Part shown: positions 1 through 12,600 of the stretch, piece after piece | Layout: each line of letters begins with the position of its first letter | Numbering within the stretch: the stretch's first letter is position 1 | From: Thamnaconus septentrionalis | Lineage: Eukaryota > Chordata > Actinopteri > Tetraodontiformes > Monacanthidae | Assembly (NCBI GenBank): GCA_009823395.1 | Contig: CM020502.1 | Span: 22,553,944 to 22,617,943, forward strand | Direction: 5' to 3' | Length of the DNA: 64,000 bases | Notes under the pieces: model-generated | Database searches by the model: none | The model's input: only the letters and a program-made list of their open reading frames with translations | What the model was told of the DNA's origin: nothing | Made by a program: the position numbers and the translations under genes

Positions 1-159
1 TCATTCTCGTTAAGTTCTACTTCGACTCCCACCGAAATTTTAAACATCCCATTATCATCCATCCATCCATCCATCCATCCATCAACCCCACCCCCCTTTG
101 CAGACTGGTTGTTTTAAACGGATTTCTTCCTGTCTGTCCCGCCTCCTCCCCTTCCACAG
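1..159 (+). other. gpr37: 3' end of gpr37 intron with splice acceptor
   Basis: A pyrimidine-rich tract (about 120-157) ends in CACAG at 155-159, directly before the reading frame that continues the receptor. The known two-exon structure of vertebrate GPR37 places an intron at this point of the protein. The tract also contains a short (ATCC)n run at 55-83. The first coding exon is outside the window. Confidence 0.8.
55..83. repeat. (ATCC)n short tandem repeat
   Basis: About seven copies of ATCC lie inside the gpr37 intron, roughly 75 bp before the splice acceptor. It is a simple microsatellite. Confidence 0.85.
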
Positions 160-999
160 GTGGCCTCCCTGGGCGTGACCACCTTCACCTTGTGCGCGCT
201 CTGCATCGACCGCTTCCGGGCGGCCACAAACGTGCAGATGTACTACGAGATGATCGAGAACTGTACGTCCACCACCGCCAAGCTGGCCGTCATCTGGATC
301 GGTGCCCTGCTGCTGGCGCTGCCCGAGCTCCTCATCAGGCAGCTTGTGGTGGAGGAGGGCGGCGGCGGCGTCGAGGGTGACGGCGAGCTGCTCGTGGAAC
401 GCTGCGTCATCCGCATCTCCACCACGCTGCCCGACACCCTCTACGTGCTGGGCCTCACCTACGAGGGCGCCCGCCTGTGGTGGTGCTTCGGCTGCTACTT
501 CTGCCTGCCCACGCTCTTCACCATCGGCTGCTCGCTGGTGACGGCGCGCAAGATCCGCCGCGCCGAGCAGGCCAGCGTGCGCAGCAACAAGAAGCAGATC
601 CGGCTGGAGAGCCAGATGAACTGCACGGTGGTGGCGCTGGCCATCGTCTACGGTGCCTGCGTGGTGCCCGAGAACATCTGCAACATCGTGTCGGCGTACA
701 TGGCGGCAGGCGTGCCTGAGCGCGCCATGTCGGTGCTGCACCTGCTGGCACAACTGCTGCTCTTCTGCCGCGCCGCCGTCACGCCGGCGCTGCTGCTGCT
801 GCTGTGCCGCCCGCTGGGCCGGGCCTTCCTGGACTGCTGCTGCTGCTGCTGCGGCGGCGGCTGCTGCGGCCACGCGCCCTCTTCGGCCACGGCCAGCGAC
901 GACAACGAGCACGAGTGCACCACCGAGCTGGAGCTGTCGCCGTTCAGCACCATCCGCCGCGAGCTGAGCAACTACACGCCCGCCGGGTCCAACTGCTGA
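160..999 (+). CDS. gpr37: GPR37 prosaposin-type orphan GPCR, last exon (partial gene)
   Basis: This exon encodes the C-terminal 279 residues of a class A GPCR of the plasma membrane, known in mammals as the Parkin-associated endothelin-like receptor (Pael-R) and proposed to respond to prosaposin in glia and neurons. It opens in phase 0 right after the splice acceptor. It carries the end of TM3 with CIDRF (residues 15-19) in place of a classic DRY motif, TM4 at about 40-60, TM5 at about 105-128, TM6 at about 153-175 and TM7 at about 190-216. A membrane-proximal cysteine cluster (226-236) is a likely palmitoylation site. The tail [15 protein letters not shown] (254-268) is diagnostic of GPR37 rather than GPR37L1. 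The C-terminus GSNC resembles the PDZ-binding GTHC end of the human protein. The second extracellular loop has a Gly/Glu-rich stretch (65-76) that looks fish-specific. Stop TGA is at 997-999. Whether this is the a or b paralog cannot be told. Confidence 0.95.
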   Translation: MASLGVTTFTLCALCIDRFRAATNVQMYYEMIENCTSTTAKLAVIWIGALLLALPELLIRQLVVEEGGGGVEGDGELLVERCVIRISTTLPDTLYVLGLTYEGARLWWCFGCYFCLPTLFTIGCSLVTARKIRRAEQASVRSNKKQIRLESQMNCTVVALAIVYGACVVPENICNIVSAYMAAGVPERAMSVLHLLAQLLLFCRAAVTPALLLLLCRPLGRAFLDCCCCCCGGGCCGHAPSSATASDDNEHECTTELELSPFSTIRRELSNYTPAGSNC

Positions 1000-1950
1000 G
1001 TCAGGCGTTCCCTCTCCGTTCGCCAGGCATAGATATTTCACTCGCCTGATACGTCATCTCTTCATCGCCAGTCGCTAATATTGACACTGTACAAATGCGG
1101 CCAATTGGCCATTGGGTCCGGAAATAGGCCAAGCAGGAGGCCCAGTTGAACAACAGTTTAATTTATTAATCCCTCTCTGCGTCCCCGTCTTCTTGTTTTT
1201 TGGTTTTCAAAGCCTGCAGTTGAAAGTCTTGTCTTGGTGCTTAACCTTTGCCATTTACTGGGCACCTCATTTTGAAAACTTTTCATTTTTTTCACACCAT
1301 GATGGAAGTCAGCTGTGCTTGTGCGTCGTGGAGTTTGCTTAGAAGTCATGAGTTTTGAGGTTGAGCCGGGCTCGGCCTCAGTTGCCTGGAAAAGACTGCA
1401 GACGCTGAGAACAAATTGGGAAAGCCACGTTTTTTTTCCAAGTGGATGGAATTTCGACACGTTCATGTCAAGTCATGTAGTCTGCAGTCGCACCTTTCTG
1501 CCTTCGACTTGTTCACTTCAAAATAGGTGTCAATCAAACCAAGTCTTGTTTGCCATTTGTTTATCTTCATAGTGCATTTTTTCCTCATTGGTTGGCTTCC
1601 TCTTTTAGGTTTTATCCACCAAATCACGTAACAATAACAAAACATAATAATTTGGAGTCATTGTCATTACTGATCCCAAATGACCGTCACAGTCAATATT
1701 TAGTTCGACGTGCAGCAAACATTCCACTTGCAGAACGTCCTAATGGGTGTCGGTCGTTTCAAACAGCTCTGATCTAATCAGCAGTCAGTGCTGCTGGTGA
1801 TTGTGATCAATTCGTTGGAGTGTCCCAGTTTCTCAGACTTGACTAGGAGAGGGATCTGCCTTGGCTAGTCCTGCCAGTGTTTTTTTGTTTTGTTTTGTTT
1901 TTATTTGTTTTTTTTGTTTTTTTAAATAAAATCAGTGCATTGATGAAGAC
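1000..1950 (+). other. gpr37: gpr37 3' untranslated region (extent inferred)
   Basis: This is AT-richer non-coding sequence following the gpr37 stop codon. It ends in T-rich runs (1879-1923) and a canonical AATAAA at 1925-1930. The true cleavage site is not known; further AATAAA hexamers lie at 2771 and 2791. Confidence 0.55.
1925..1930 (+). terminator. gpr37: Candidate gpr37 polyadenylation signal AATAAA
   Basis: This is the first canonical AATAAA after the gpr37 stop codon, about 0.93 kb downstream. It is the right strand and distance for a 3' UTR end, but the hexamer alone is weak evidence. Confidence 0.45.
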
Positions 1951-4900
1951 ACACTGAGTTTCTTCTTCACCAACTTCAACAGTTAGAATTCACGTTCATC
2001 ATACTGTTTTCTCCGTGAAAACGAAGCAAACCGCTCTCGTGCCCCGCAGCACTTCCAAACAGGGTCGGCGCTTATTTTTAGCAGCTCCTGCCTGAAACCT
2101 TTAAAACACCTCGCTGCTGTAGACCTTGTATGCCTAAATATCGGTGGACAGTTGGCCTCCTTACATGTCTAATGTCTTCGTCCTCACCAGAGGACGGAAT
2201 CGAGTTGATTTCAGTAGCCCGAAGGGAAGAAAAAAAATGCCTAAAATAGTAATAACAGTGCAGGCGTTGCGCTGTTTGTGACAGGGAATGGCTTCTTTGG
2301 CGCTGTGATGTACACGCAGCTAAATTTTGGTGCAGGAAATGTCACGATTAATCACATTTCGACTAGCACGGGCCTCCCAATATTGTGATTTAGGCCAAAG
2401 TAATCAACTGCAATCAACTTCCAGACGCTTCAAAGCAGTCTCATCCCAGCGCCGCAATCCGGCCGACACTGCCGACAAGACACGCGGGACTCCGTTTACA
2501 GACGACAGTCGTCAGGAAAGAAGAGGAGGATCGCGATGAGCGAATCGGATCGGAGCGTTTACATAACAAGAATTGAGAAAGTGGACGGAATCGTTGCTGG
2601 GCTGGTCTCAGAGGAACGTGAAAGACACGCTTTGGTGAAAAACGTCAACTGGAGAGTGAAGTGGAATCAGATGAAAGACTACACATGCCACTGGGACTGG
2701 ACTAACTGGGTTACGAAAGAAATGCCTAGAACACGTGAACAGGACCAAACTCAACGTGGACCGGACAGCGAATAAAAAAAGAAACAGTGAAATAAAAAAA
2801 AATACACTGCACTGTTGTATCATGTGGCGCCTTACACTTTGGGCTGTACATTTATATACATATAAATATATATACTGTACACATTCTTTGGTGCTCTTAT
2901 GATGAATTGCGCTGTGACCAACAAATCCATCAGTTTGACTCGGGATCCCAATATAATTGAGCTGCTCAGTGCGTTTAGGGGCGGGTAGAAGATGGATTGG
3001 AGTTATCTGTGATACCGTAATACCAGCGAGAGAGAGGAGTGAGAGGAGCGGAATCAATGTTAGCGTTCACTGAATTTGCCAATTATGCTCAAAGCTGTTT
3101 ATTTTTACACACAGTCTTTGGCAGTAATGATCGATAAACGGCTACGTTAGTATTCCAGACAATGCTGTGGTTATTTTTAATTTTTTAAGGGTTAAAATTG
3201 GTTTCTGCGTTTACAGCTTCCTAAATGTTTTAGAAAATTATATTTTGGGTTGTTTTTTCTTATTCTGAGATTAGCCAATATCATTGGTGTATGGTGCAGC
3301 TTCATTTACTTGCGACCTCGAGGAGAACTGATGAGATGTTAATATTTCTTTTTCTATCCAGCGTATTAACTTTCAAGTGTATCGTACTGTAAATCTGTTT
3401 TTCTTAATCCTACCAATCACACCTGGGTCAAAGCGAGGTTCAAGTGACTGCCACAGCCCAGCGTTGCAACAATGTTTTTGTCCGGTGCTTGTTTAAAAAA
3501 TGTCAGCGTTGTGAACAATCCAGATGGGAGCGTTTCAAGACGGATGCGTCAAAGACCCTGAAATCTGAAAGAATGTAAGTGCTGAAACTTAAGTGTTTGG
3601 CTTGTGAGATATGACCTGTAGAGTATAAAGTAATATACTTCCTTGAAAAAATATTCAGGAATTAAAAGATTAGCCAGAATTTTTGTCAATTGACCCTCCT
3701 ACCGAGTACGCGGACAGAAGTTGGTGCCAAATACTTGGTAGATGGTTGAACTGGGATCTCCGAGAAACTTTTCGGCCGCCTCGCCGGCTTATCGATTTCT
3801 GGCCTCCGGCGCACGAATTGCACTGTTAACGTCTGTTGACTGCCTGACTCAAATATTGATTTTGATTTAATCTATGACGCCAGGCGGTTCCCAGGTGGAT
3901 GTACCTGTCGGTGCACTTCGCCACTCCCGAGTCGTCTGAAAGATATACATCGACAGGCCCGCTGGCCGTAGCATTCGCTGGCGTTGAAGCCCTTGTTGTG
4001 ACCCAGGTGTGTACGCGCACGAGTGCGGCGCATTGGTACACTGTATATTATGAGCGATCTGTTGCATACCGACTCCACACTGCCAAACACCTTCTTCCCT
4101 CGTCTGTCTGTCGTGGCTCGTATGGTGGTAGCACAACTGTCTCTGGGCATCTCCCTTACCGGAGGAGGTCAGTTTGTCCTCGGAGTCGTTGACTCTGTAC
4201 GAAATAACCACTGCAAAACAGAGAGGTTTGGCAGATGAAGGATTTTTTTTTTCAAGCAACCCCTTTGCTTAAGGAGCTTTAACAAATCCAGGTGGATGTA
4301 ACCTCCACTTGGTGCCATCTGCAGCTTTGCAGCTCTCCTGTGCTAAACGAATTTGGGACTCCCCTCTGTTCATTTTCTACCTACCAATTCAGAGTTCCCG
4401 TAGTTGATGCAATTTTTTTGTTCTTCTCCTTCTCAGTCCCGAGGCAAAACTGACCTCCCAGATCGATTCTGACTGGCTCAGCGTGTAGCGCCGTGGTTCC
4501 AAGCTATTGATGGAGTGGTTCTCGTTTCCTCTGTTTCTCGTGAGCATCCTCTTCACTCTGGGCAAATCTGTGTCTGTGTTTGATACCCCCGATGATGTTT
4601 AAGCACACGGCCACTGTTGTCTCAAAGTCTTGTCACTGGTTTCTACATAGCTTTTTATATAGCCCAAAAAAAGACCCATCCCTTTGTTTATGGAAGATCT
4701 TTATCTTGAAACCTGTATATTAAAAATCCTAAATGTACCACCACAGTTTCGACTGTGTTCATTCATCAAAATGGGCCACACTGGCCGATGTTCAGAGGGG
4801 AAACCTTGTGAATGCAACTTTACGTTGTGAAAGCGTCCCGCCATGTGTCCACATGACCTGATTTACCTCCGGGCACCTCGCCTCCTCCTCCGGCTTCAGC

Positions 4901-7900
4901 TTTTCTCTTCTCATAACAGAGGACCTTTTAAAATATTCATCAGCGACATATCGCTGCGCTCTCTTTTCCAGGCGCAACCTACACATACAGTCTCCCTCTG
5001 TTTCCCCCCTCCACTCTTTGTCTGTCGTGTCCAAAGTGTTACACAACGAGTGACGACAGCCGGGTTTTGTGTTTGTTTGCCGGTAACAGAACCTCCTGTA
5101 ACGGAATTAGCCGTCGCGTTGGAACGCTGTGAATTGCACGCTCAAAAAAAGCCTTCTCCTGCTTCTTCTTCTTCGCCCCCTCCAGAGGCCATCTCTTTCC
5201 CGTCCTGCTCAACCTGACAGGATGTGGCGCTTTGAGAGAAGAGATCTGTGGCACAAATAAAAAACTCCTCCAACAGAGAAAAGCATCACTCGCCGATTCT
5301 ATTTAAGCTCAACATGAAGCAATCTGGCTCCGTCGCCTGTAAGCCAAAGCCAGACTCAGTTGGGCGAACGATAAAAATGGCACATAAAGACCTCGTGTAG
5401 GAGTATTTTACAGAAGAATTAATTAAGAAATGCTCGTGTTTGCACCTCGACCGAGATACACCGGCGACCATTCGCTGGGAGGGAGGGAGGAAAAGGAGGG
5501 AGCGCGATGATGAGGCGCCTAATGAAGAGTCTGGAAATGCTGACTTTGAAATGCGGCACCGATTCCGGCTTTTATCCGTTTCCCTCGGCCTTATCGCAGC
5601 CATCCTGTCGTGCGAGTGGAGCCGTGCACGTGTGTGATGCCGCTCCTGAAAAAAAAAAGCTGACTGTCATTGTGCCAGTCATGTGTGTGATTTGTGGAAA
5701 AAGGAAGAGATTTAAAAAAAAAAAAAAACAACAACATCTGGTCTCCTGCCAGGGTGCGCAATCAGCCCCAATCAACAAAGCATGTGCTGTTATTCTGCGA
5801 TTGTCCTCAAAAAAAATTTATATTCCTCCGACCCAAACTTTGTGCTGTTCCAAAGTCATTCATTTTGCATCGTGTGTTCTGCTCCACTTTTATTCACTTT
5901 CACTTTTTTTCTGTAGTTCTCATGCTTCTATTTTTGGTTCACCGACAGACTAATTCTAGACTTCAGTAGCTGCGACACAAAAATAAACAGCAGCAGGGCT
6001 GCAGTGATGGCAAGCACATTAAGGAAAGTGTCCCGCATCTTTGTGTTGGACAGAAAATTCTGTGTTTGTGTGTGTGCCCGTGTGTATTTTTTTCATCACA
6101 CCGGGAGGTGAGTCAGTAGATCAGTGCTTATATTCAGATAGGGACTTTGTGATTCTGTTTTCCCGCCTGTCATCGTGTCTTGAACTTTTTTTGAATCACT
6201 AATACTAGTCGGCTTGCACCGAAAAAGCCTCATAATGTCAGTATTATTACAGTCTGACTTGACGGACGCAGCGTCAGACTTGCAAATGGGGGGAAAAAAA
6301 GGGGACGGGGAAAGCAACTTGAGCAATTGGCTGTGCAGTTTAGGCAATATTCAGCCGTTGCTCATCCTATTACGCTTGACTCGGCTGAGATAAATAGTGT
6401 CGATAAGCTACTTGGAAAACAGACTGGGAAAAAGAAAAAGGGAGGGAACTCTGCCAGGACGCCAGTGAGAAGACGTGAAGTGATGCTGTTGCTAGGGAGA
6501 GTCCGACTCCACGGTGCGGGGAAGAAAGATGGCCTCTGCTGTTTGTCCGCCTTTGGCTCCACCACTAGCGTATGCGGTGTAAGCGCAAGTCCGCTGAGGT
6601 GAATTGCTAAGTGTTGTCGCAGCGCGGAGCGAGCACAAGTCTCGTTGTCGTCTTTTTCTTTTCCTTTTCTCCCTTGGAGGAAGCTTCCGAGCTGCTTTTC
6701 ATAATCGTCCGCGTGGAGGAGGCGAACGAGACGCCGCTAATTGGTAATCAATTTGTTCCGAGGCTGTAGCGCTTCAGCCATGCACGCACGCACCTGCACG
6801 CGCTCAACAAAGACCTCGCGTTTGCAGCGTCAAAGCAGACTAAACAAACCTGTCATTATACAGACTTTTTTTTTAGGGGGCTTCGCATTTTGAAGATTGC
6901 ATTGTTCATTTCTAAGAGAAGCAGATAAATAGCCCATCATTCTTCTACTGGCTCTTTACTTCCCCCGCATTTCTTATCTTAATGGCAGCAGTTTGAACAA
7001 GTCGGCCCGTGAACCATTTAAGGGGTCGTTTGACTGTATTTTTCTTCAGTGAAATTGACGGCATTTACAGATGCTTTCTGTAAAGAAATAGAGATGTTGG
7101 TCATATTTGCGCCCCCTTAAAGTCAAACAGCTCAGGCTACCTCCACGTTTGCACTACATGCAGCTACATTTGCTTTACTTGGATTTTTTTGCTTGTTCAT
7201 CCATTTCAAATTTTGCCAAGTCGTCTGTACGAAACGTGGCCACACCTGCACACCTGGGATCTCTATAGGAATCTATGACTCAGCTTGGTTGACTGGCAAA
7301 TTGATTGGACATGAGAAGGTGCCGGATCATCTCAGTCGTTTCGAAGGTCTTATCACAGCATGGCAGAGGGCCGCCGCCGTCAGTCGCTGCTGCACTCGTG
7401 CTCGGCAGCTGTTCCGACATGCGTTTATTCTTCCTCTTGAAAGAACATTGCGTGCGAAAAGCATTTAAGATGGATGTTTAAATGCGGGTTGGGGGGCACT
7501 AAACAAGATGCTGGGGCGTGCAGGCAAGACACGGACGACTGTCTGCACAAATGCGGATTAGGTGGCGCAACTGCTGCACATCATGTTTATGTATAAGGAA
7601 GCGGAGCTGCTGGGATGTGACTCAGTGGGTCGAAACCTCATCTACCCTCTCACGTTTCCAGTCAGTGTGAGTTGGCATGTCGGCGGAGTTAAAGTGAACG
7701 AGGGCGACGATGAATGCAACACTGTGATTGTCTGGATCTTTCCTTCCTTGCCATCTGCAACCCAGAGCCGAATTCCTCTGTTCGCATTGTACTCTTTGTT
7801 ATTTGCATTTTTTTTTCAGAGTGAGCCTTTAAGTGTCTTTAAGGTAAATCATCATTCATTATGTGTTTTTATTGGAGTTTGGCCCTTGCACTTTTATCTT

Positions 7901-8739
7901 TTAATTGTCAATGAATTGATTCTCTGTGGAAAAAAGTGAAAATAAGGAAAATAGTGGAAAAATTGAAAACAGAAGCCTGTATCTGCAGCATGGATCCTAA
8001 TCACTGTATTTTCAGGGGGCACAACCTTCCTACAGCTTTGGGGGCCACTCCTGATTGCTGTTAGCGTTGCTATAGAAACCATTCACTGTGCTAAACGCAG
8101 CCCGTCATGTGACAATGAGGGTTGATACGATGGCGGCCTTGAATAAAAAAGGGCAAACTAATCATAGTGGCTGGGCCTGCAATTCATACGTCCCCATTTT
8201 CCGATGTCTCCTGCATGTCCTTTGCTTGTCTTTTTTATGCCTGAGACTTCCTCCTTGTGTGTGAAAGACATGATATGGTTTTGAGGGAGAATATATGATA
8301 ACCATGGGTTGTGCGTATGTCAAAAGTGTTGTCGTAATTGTGCTTGAGGTAGGTGCATAGAGCTGAAAGGACAGAACAGAACAGATCCTTAAGAACATAA
8401 TCCGTAACCTGACACCCTCGGTGGGACGTTTTCACTGACCTGTGAGATTTCGTTTCACATGTAGATCTGGACAGTGAACCCCGCACAAAGGAAGAGGTTT
8501 GACACTTGAAAGGTGGTTGAAGGAAACATGTCTCTTTCAAAACGCACAATTGTCCAGTGACATTTGTCTTTCCAACTAGCCTTGCATCGACACTTGGTGC
8601 TCATCGCCGCCATCAAGCAATTCCCAAGCTGAGAGACGCCATGAGAGCCACACTTTCCAAAGCTTCTAATGAGGAGAGGAAAGGCAGTTTTGATGAAATT
8701 GCCCATAATGACTTTGTCCATTCTGCAAGCTTCTTCTTC
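1951..8739. other. Intergenic, no gene supported
   Basis: There is no open frame with recognisable protein features on either strand; the longest frames are short and unlike any family I know. The stretch contains T/A homopolymers, a palindrome-rich TA segment at 2847-2880 and one X-box-like motif at 8066. I see no RNA gene. Confidence 0.6.
8066..8079 (+). promoter_or_regulatory. RFX X-box-like motif
   Basis: GTTGCTATAGAAAC matches the RFX dimer consensus GTHNCCATRGYAAC at 12 of 14 positions. It is one of five similar motifs in the gpr37-tmem229a interval. Binding is inferred only. Confidence 0.3.
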
Positions 8740-9660
8740 TCGGTGGGACATGCCCAGAACATCTCTCCAGGGTGGTGTCCAGGAGGCATCCAAAACAGAT
8801 GCCCGAGCCACCTTACCTGGGCCCTCTCGATGTGAAGGAGCAGCGGCTCCACCCCAAGCTCCTCCCGGTGCTCCTCACCCTGTCCCTCAGGGTGCACCCA
8901 GCCACCCTATGGAGGAAACTCATTTTGACCACTTGTATCCATGATCTCGTTCTTTCGGTCATTACCCAAAGCTCATGGCCATAGGTGAGGGTGGTAACGT
9001 AGATCGACTGGTAAATCGAGAGCTTTGCCTTTCGGCTTAGCTCCTTCTTTACCACAACAGATTAGTACAGCGACCGCATCACTGCAGACGCCGCACCAAT
9101 CCACCTGTCGATCTCGCGCTCCATCTTTCCCTCTCTCATGAACAAGATACATGAACTCCCGCACTTGAGGCAGGGTCTCTCCTCCGACCTGGAGAGGGCA
9201 AGCCACCTTTTTCTCATCCCAGCCGCTTCACACTCGGCTGCAAACCGCCCAAGCACACATTGGAGGTCCTGGCTCGATGAAGCCAACATGACCACATCAT
9301 CTGCAAAAAGCAGAAACGCCGCTGTATTCCTTCCACCATTGAGTAACATCCCCAGTCGAAGTGAACGGCTCCAAACCCACACCATAAACAGCGCTGGTTG
9401 CGAACTGCTTCCCCTCCTGAAGCACAGGACGGTTTGCCAGAACTTCTTCAAGGCCAACCAATAGTCCTCTTCCATGGCCTCCCCATGGCCTCCCTCTTCC
9501 CAGGCCCGAGCTGCAGCACACTTGGCCTGCCGGTACCCATCAGCTGCTTCAGGGGTCCCACAAGCCAACATGGCTCGATAGGACTCCTTCAGCTTGACCG
9601 CATCCCTTACTTCCGGTGTCCACCACCGGGTTGTGGTGCTAGCTTGCAAAGGCTAAACCC
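8740..9660 (-). mobile_element. LINE (non-LTR retrotransposon) fragment, RT core deleted and frameshifted
   Basis: Read on the minus strand from about 9660 down to 8740, three frames give consecutive pieces of a fish LINE polyprotein. The first is a linker before the RT domain (WWTPEVRDAVKLKESYRAML, then TSTGDVTQWWKEY). It jumps at about 9325 straight into the RT catalytic motif C (FLLFADDVVMLASS). Next come AAECEAAGMR, KKELSRKAKLSIYQSIY, LTYGHELWVMTERTRS and the C-terminal PLLLHIERAQVRWLGHLF. An intact copy would hold several hundred codons of fingers and palm between WKEY and FADD, so this copy is internally deleted and cannot move. The peptides belong to a very common teleost LINE; I suspect the Rex1/Babar group but am not sure of the clade. 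Confidence 0.85.
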
Positions 9661-12600
9661 TGCCCATAGCTACACCCTCTACACTACCAGGACTCTGATT
9701 GCTTCTGGGATTGAGTGACAGGTGGGTTGTTTTTTTTCATTCCCACTCTAGGTTGATTAAGCAATGTGTGGGTCACGTCCTCGGCTGTTGGAACACAGTT
9801 ACAGCAAACTGAATGATTTCCCCGACCAATGAACATCACCACCACGTGGTCGTTGTTCTCGGCACCGCCAGTTGTGTTCTCCTTCCGCCAGTATTGGAGG
9901 AGGAATTGAGCCTCTCGTGCCTTTTGTTTCGCCCTGTCACTCATTTCTAGGTCATTGAGGGAAGCGAACGCCTGGCTGAGCTTTTGAGGCGCGCTCAACG
10001 AAGGATCGCCACGTCTCACATCCCCTTGTGTGCGCGGATGCGTGTGCATGCATGTGCACTGAAGCGGGGCACCTTCGCCCAAACCCCAAAGAGGCACACA
10101 CACACATATCTCTGGCTTTCCATTGGACTCCTCAGTTCTCAAATATTCTGCTGAATGAACCCACTTTAGATATTGGCGCAATAAAGCAGCGTCTCATTTT
10201 TTTTTTCCTTTACATCTCAGATATTTGAGCCATTGCCGCCACCGCCATGCTAAAGCACTGCGGCTGTTTCATTCCAAAAGGTCGTTTCTGTGCAGTTTGG
10301 AGATGGCTTAGAGCCGAAAGGCTGAACTGAAGGTCAAATTATTGTGGGCGACGTGTTGGAAGGGAGACGAGTGGCAACTGGAAGAGTTGCAGTCAGACGG
10401 AGCAGAAAGACGCAGCTGCTGAAGCTTTGAGTCTGAGCATGCTACCTGTCCATCCTGGCGGCTCACAGGAAACAGCGTGCACTGCAGTGAAAGCCTTCAG
10501 TCTGGTGATTCGCTATCAATCAAAGTTAAAATCCTGTTCATATGGCATACGGCTCCGCTTCCCGTGTCATTTCGGATGCGTTCTGTCAAACCCTGCAAGC
10601 GCGGCTAGCAGGTTCCACCTGGCGAATCTTGTCGATCTCACCAAGGTCACCAGCCTCGAGTGCTGCTCGCAGAGCTTGCAAATGTTTTTTTCATTTTTTT
10701 ATTTTTTTTTACTGTATTTTAAAAATATTAAGGAAACAAAGGTTGAAATTAAAATTTCAGGTAATGTAACCAAAATGAATACAAGGAATTAACAGAAAAC
10801 CATTACACAAACAAATATTCCTACGGTTATACATCTATAATTGGTTTGGTTTATCTCCTTTCTTTTTTCTCAAAGGCTTAACTAGTCCTCTCCCAATTTT
10901 AACATACTGAATTAATTACAAATTCCATCAACGTGTGACACATTCTTCTTCTTTACTCCTGCACCTTGTAAAAAAATATCTTTTATAATATATTTCATTT
11001 TGCAACAGCCGAGATTGACTTGTCGGCAGCCCAGAGGTATATTTTATTTCCACAAATGAGCTTTCCGTGTCGTCTGCCGCTGCGTGGACATCCCCGCGTG
11101 GTGAATGAGTCGCGTACGACTGGGTGACAGTTCAGTTGCAGTCGTGTGCAAAACCGAATCACCTGCGCCTTTCGATGCTGTTGACATCTCGGCAACCCCT
11201 GCGCAGCTGCTGCCGCCACTTTAAAACCTGATGCCGATTCCTCTTCCACAAGATGTGGGGAATCGGAGCCCGCTGTAATATAGCGACAGCAATTCAAGCC
11301 TAACAACATTAATATGCCTCGGTTTGCTGCGGTAGCCGTGTCAAGTTTCTATGAAAAGACTTCCGAACGCCCTAATTTAGCAAAACAACTGCCGGAGACG
11401 TCTCTCAAAGTTTAACTCATTATCTCTGCTTTTTGGCTGCACCAGCGAACAGATGCTGTCAGACGAGTTCCTTTTGCTTAACCATCAGAGGAGGGAGCCG
11501 CCTGGGGAAATCATTGGCTGCATAGCTGTGGTTTAAGATGAATAACAAACCGTTGTGAGTGATGCGGCGCCAGTAGAGGAAGTGACCAGCCGGTTTAAAC
11601 AGTGGAGGTATTGCAGCACTACAGATTTGGATGGAGTTTTAAAAAAGAAGAAGAAGACGCCGCCCGGCACTTGAAGTGGATGTCAATCGTGTCTCAGCTG
11701 TTTTTCAAATGCGGTGATTAATTTCTGCGCATCCAACCGAGGGATTTCTGCAGATGTGGCAACAGGCAAAGAAAACTCACTGACCGGAGGTGCACAATGG
11801 GCACACAAACTGCGGCTGGAATGCAATGCTAGAATGTGGACACACACACATACACCCACGGTGTCCGAACATACACGTTCTCCCGTCTGAAAGGTGATTA
11901 TTCAGCCTTTCAGCTTTCATATGAGACACCGCACTGTGACAAATGAGTGTGCGTATTGTTTAAGGCATTCATGCTCTGTAACAGAGTCTCCATGGGGGAG
12001 GCTGGACATTAGTTTGTGCGATGAAACCCGTGTTGATAAATGGAGCCCATGTTATTGTGCATGCAGCGCAGTCAAATTCTTTTTGGTACAAAAGAAGAAA
12101 ACTAAGCCACGCCAAGAAGTAGCTATGTGCTGCTGACGTACTCGGGTTTGACTGTTACCTCTTTTAAGGTTAACCACTGCATGTCTCAAGTTTGAAAACA
12201 GGCTAATCTGCTTTTTAAGAACCTCCTTCTGAATCTCTCTCAGGTAGTCAGACTGTGATCTGACCGATCTGCATTCTTTTCGCTGAGATCAAGGGAACAA
12301 CTGTGAGCGGGAATTGCTTTGTGGCAGGAACAGCCACTAGGTGTCTGTTAACCTCCAATGACTTTGGTTGGGCCTCGGTTGGTTTGCTCTGGACTGCACT
12401 TGTATCAGGGCCAATCAGACAAATGAGAAATAATACTAATTTAGTGTGACACTAAACACTATTGAAGAACAATAAAAACAACAATGTCTCCATCTTGCAG
12501 AAAAACATCTCATCCAGAGCTGCAGAGCCCTCTTTTGACATGCTCAGTGTTACCTTATTGGATGTTTAATGATCGTAATTCACTTTTATTTATGGAGGGA

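Noticed and set aside
82..1041. 319-codon open frame on the minus strand across the gpr37 exon
   Set aside because: It is the antisense shadow of a GC-rich coding exon, with Ala/Gln/His-rich composition and no family likeness.
9684..10181. 165-codon minus-strand frame next to the LINE
   Set aside because: It does not match the LINE polyprotein or any family I know and contains CA-repeat-derived stretches.
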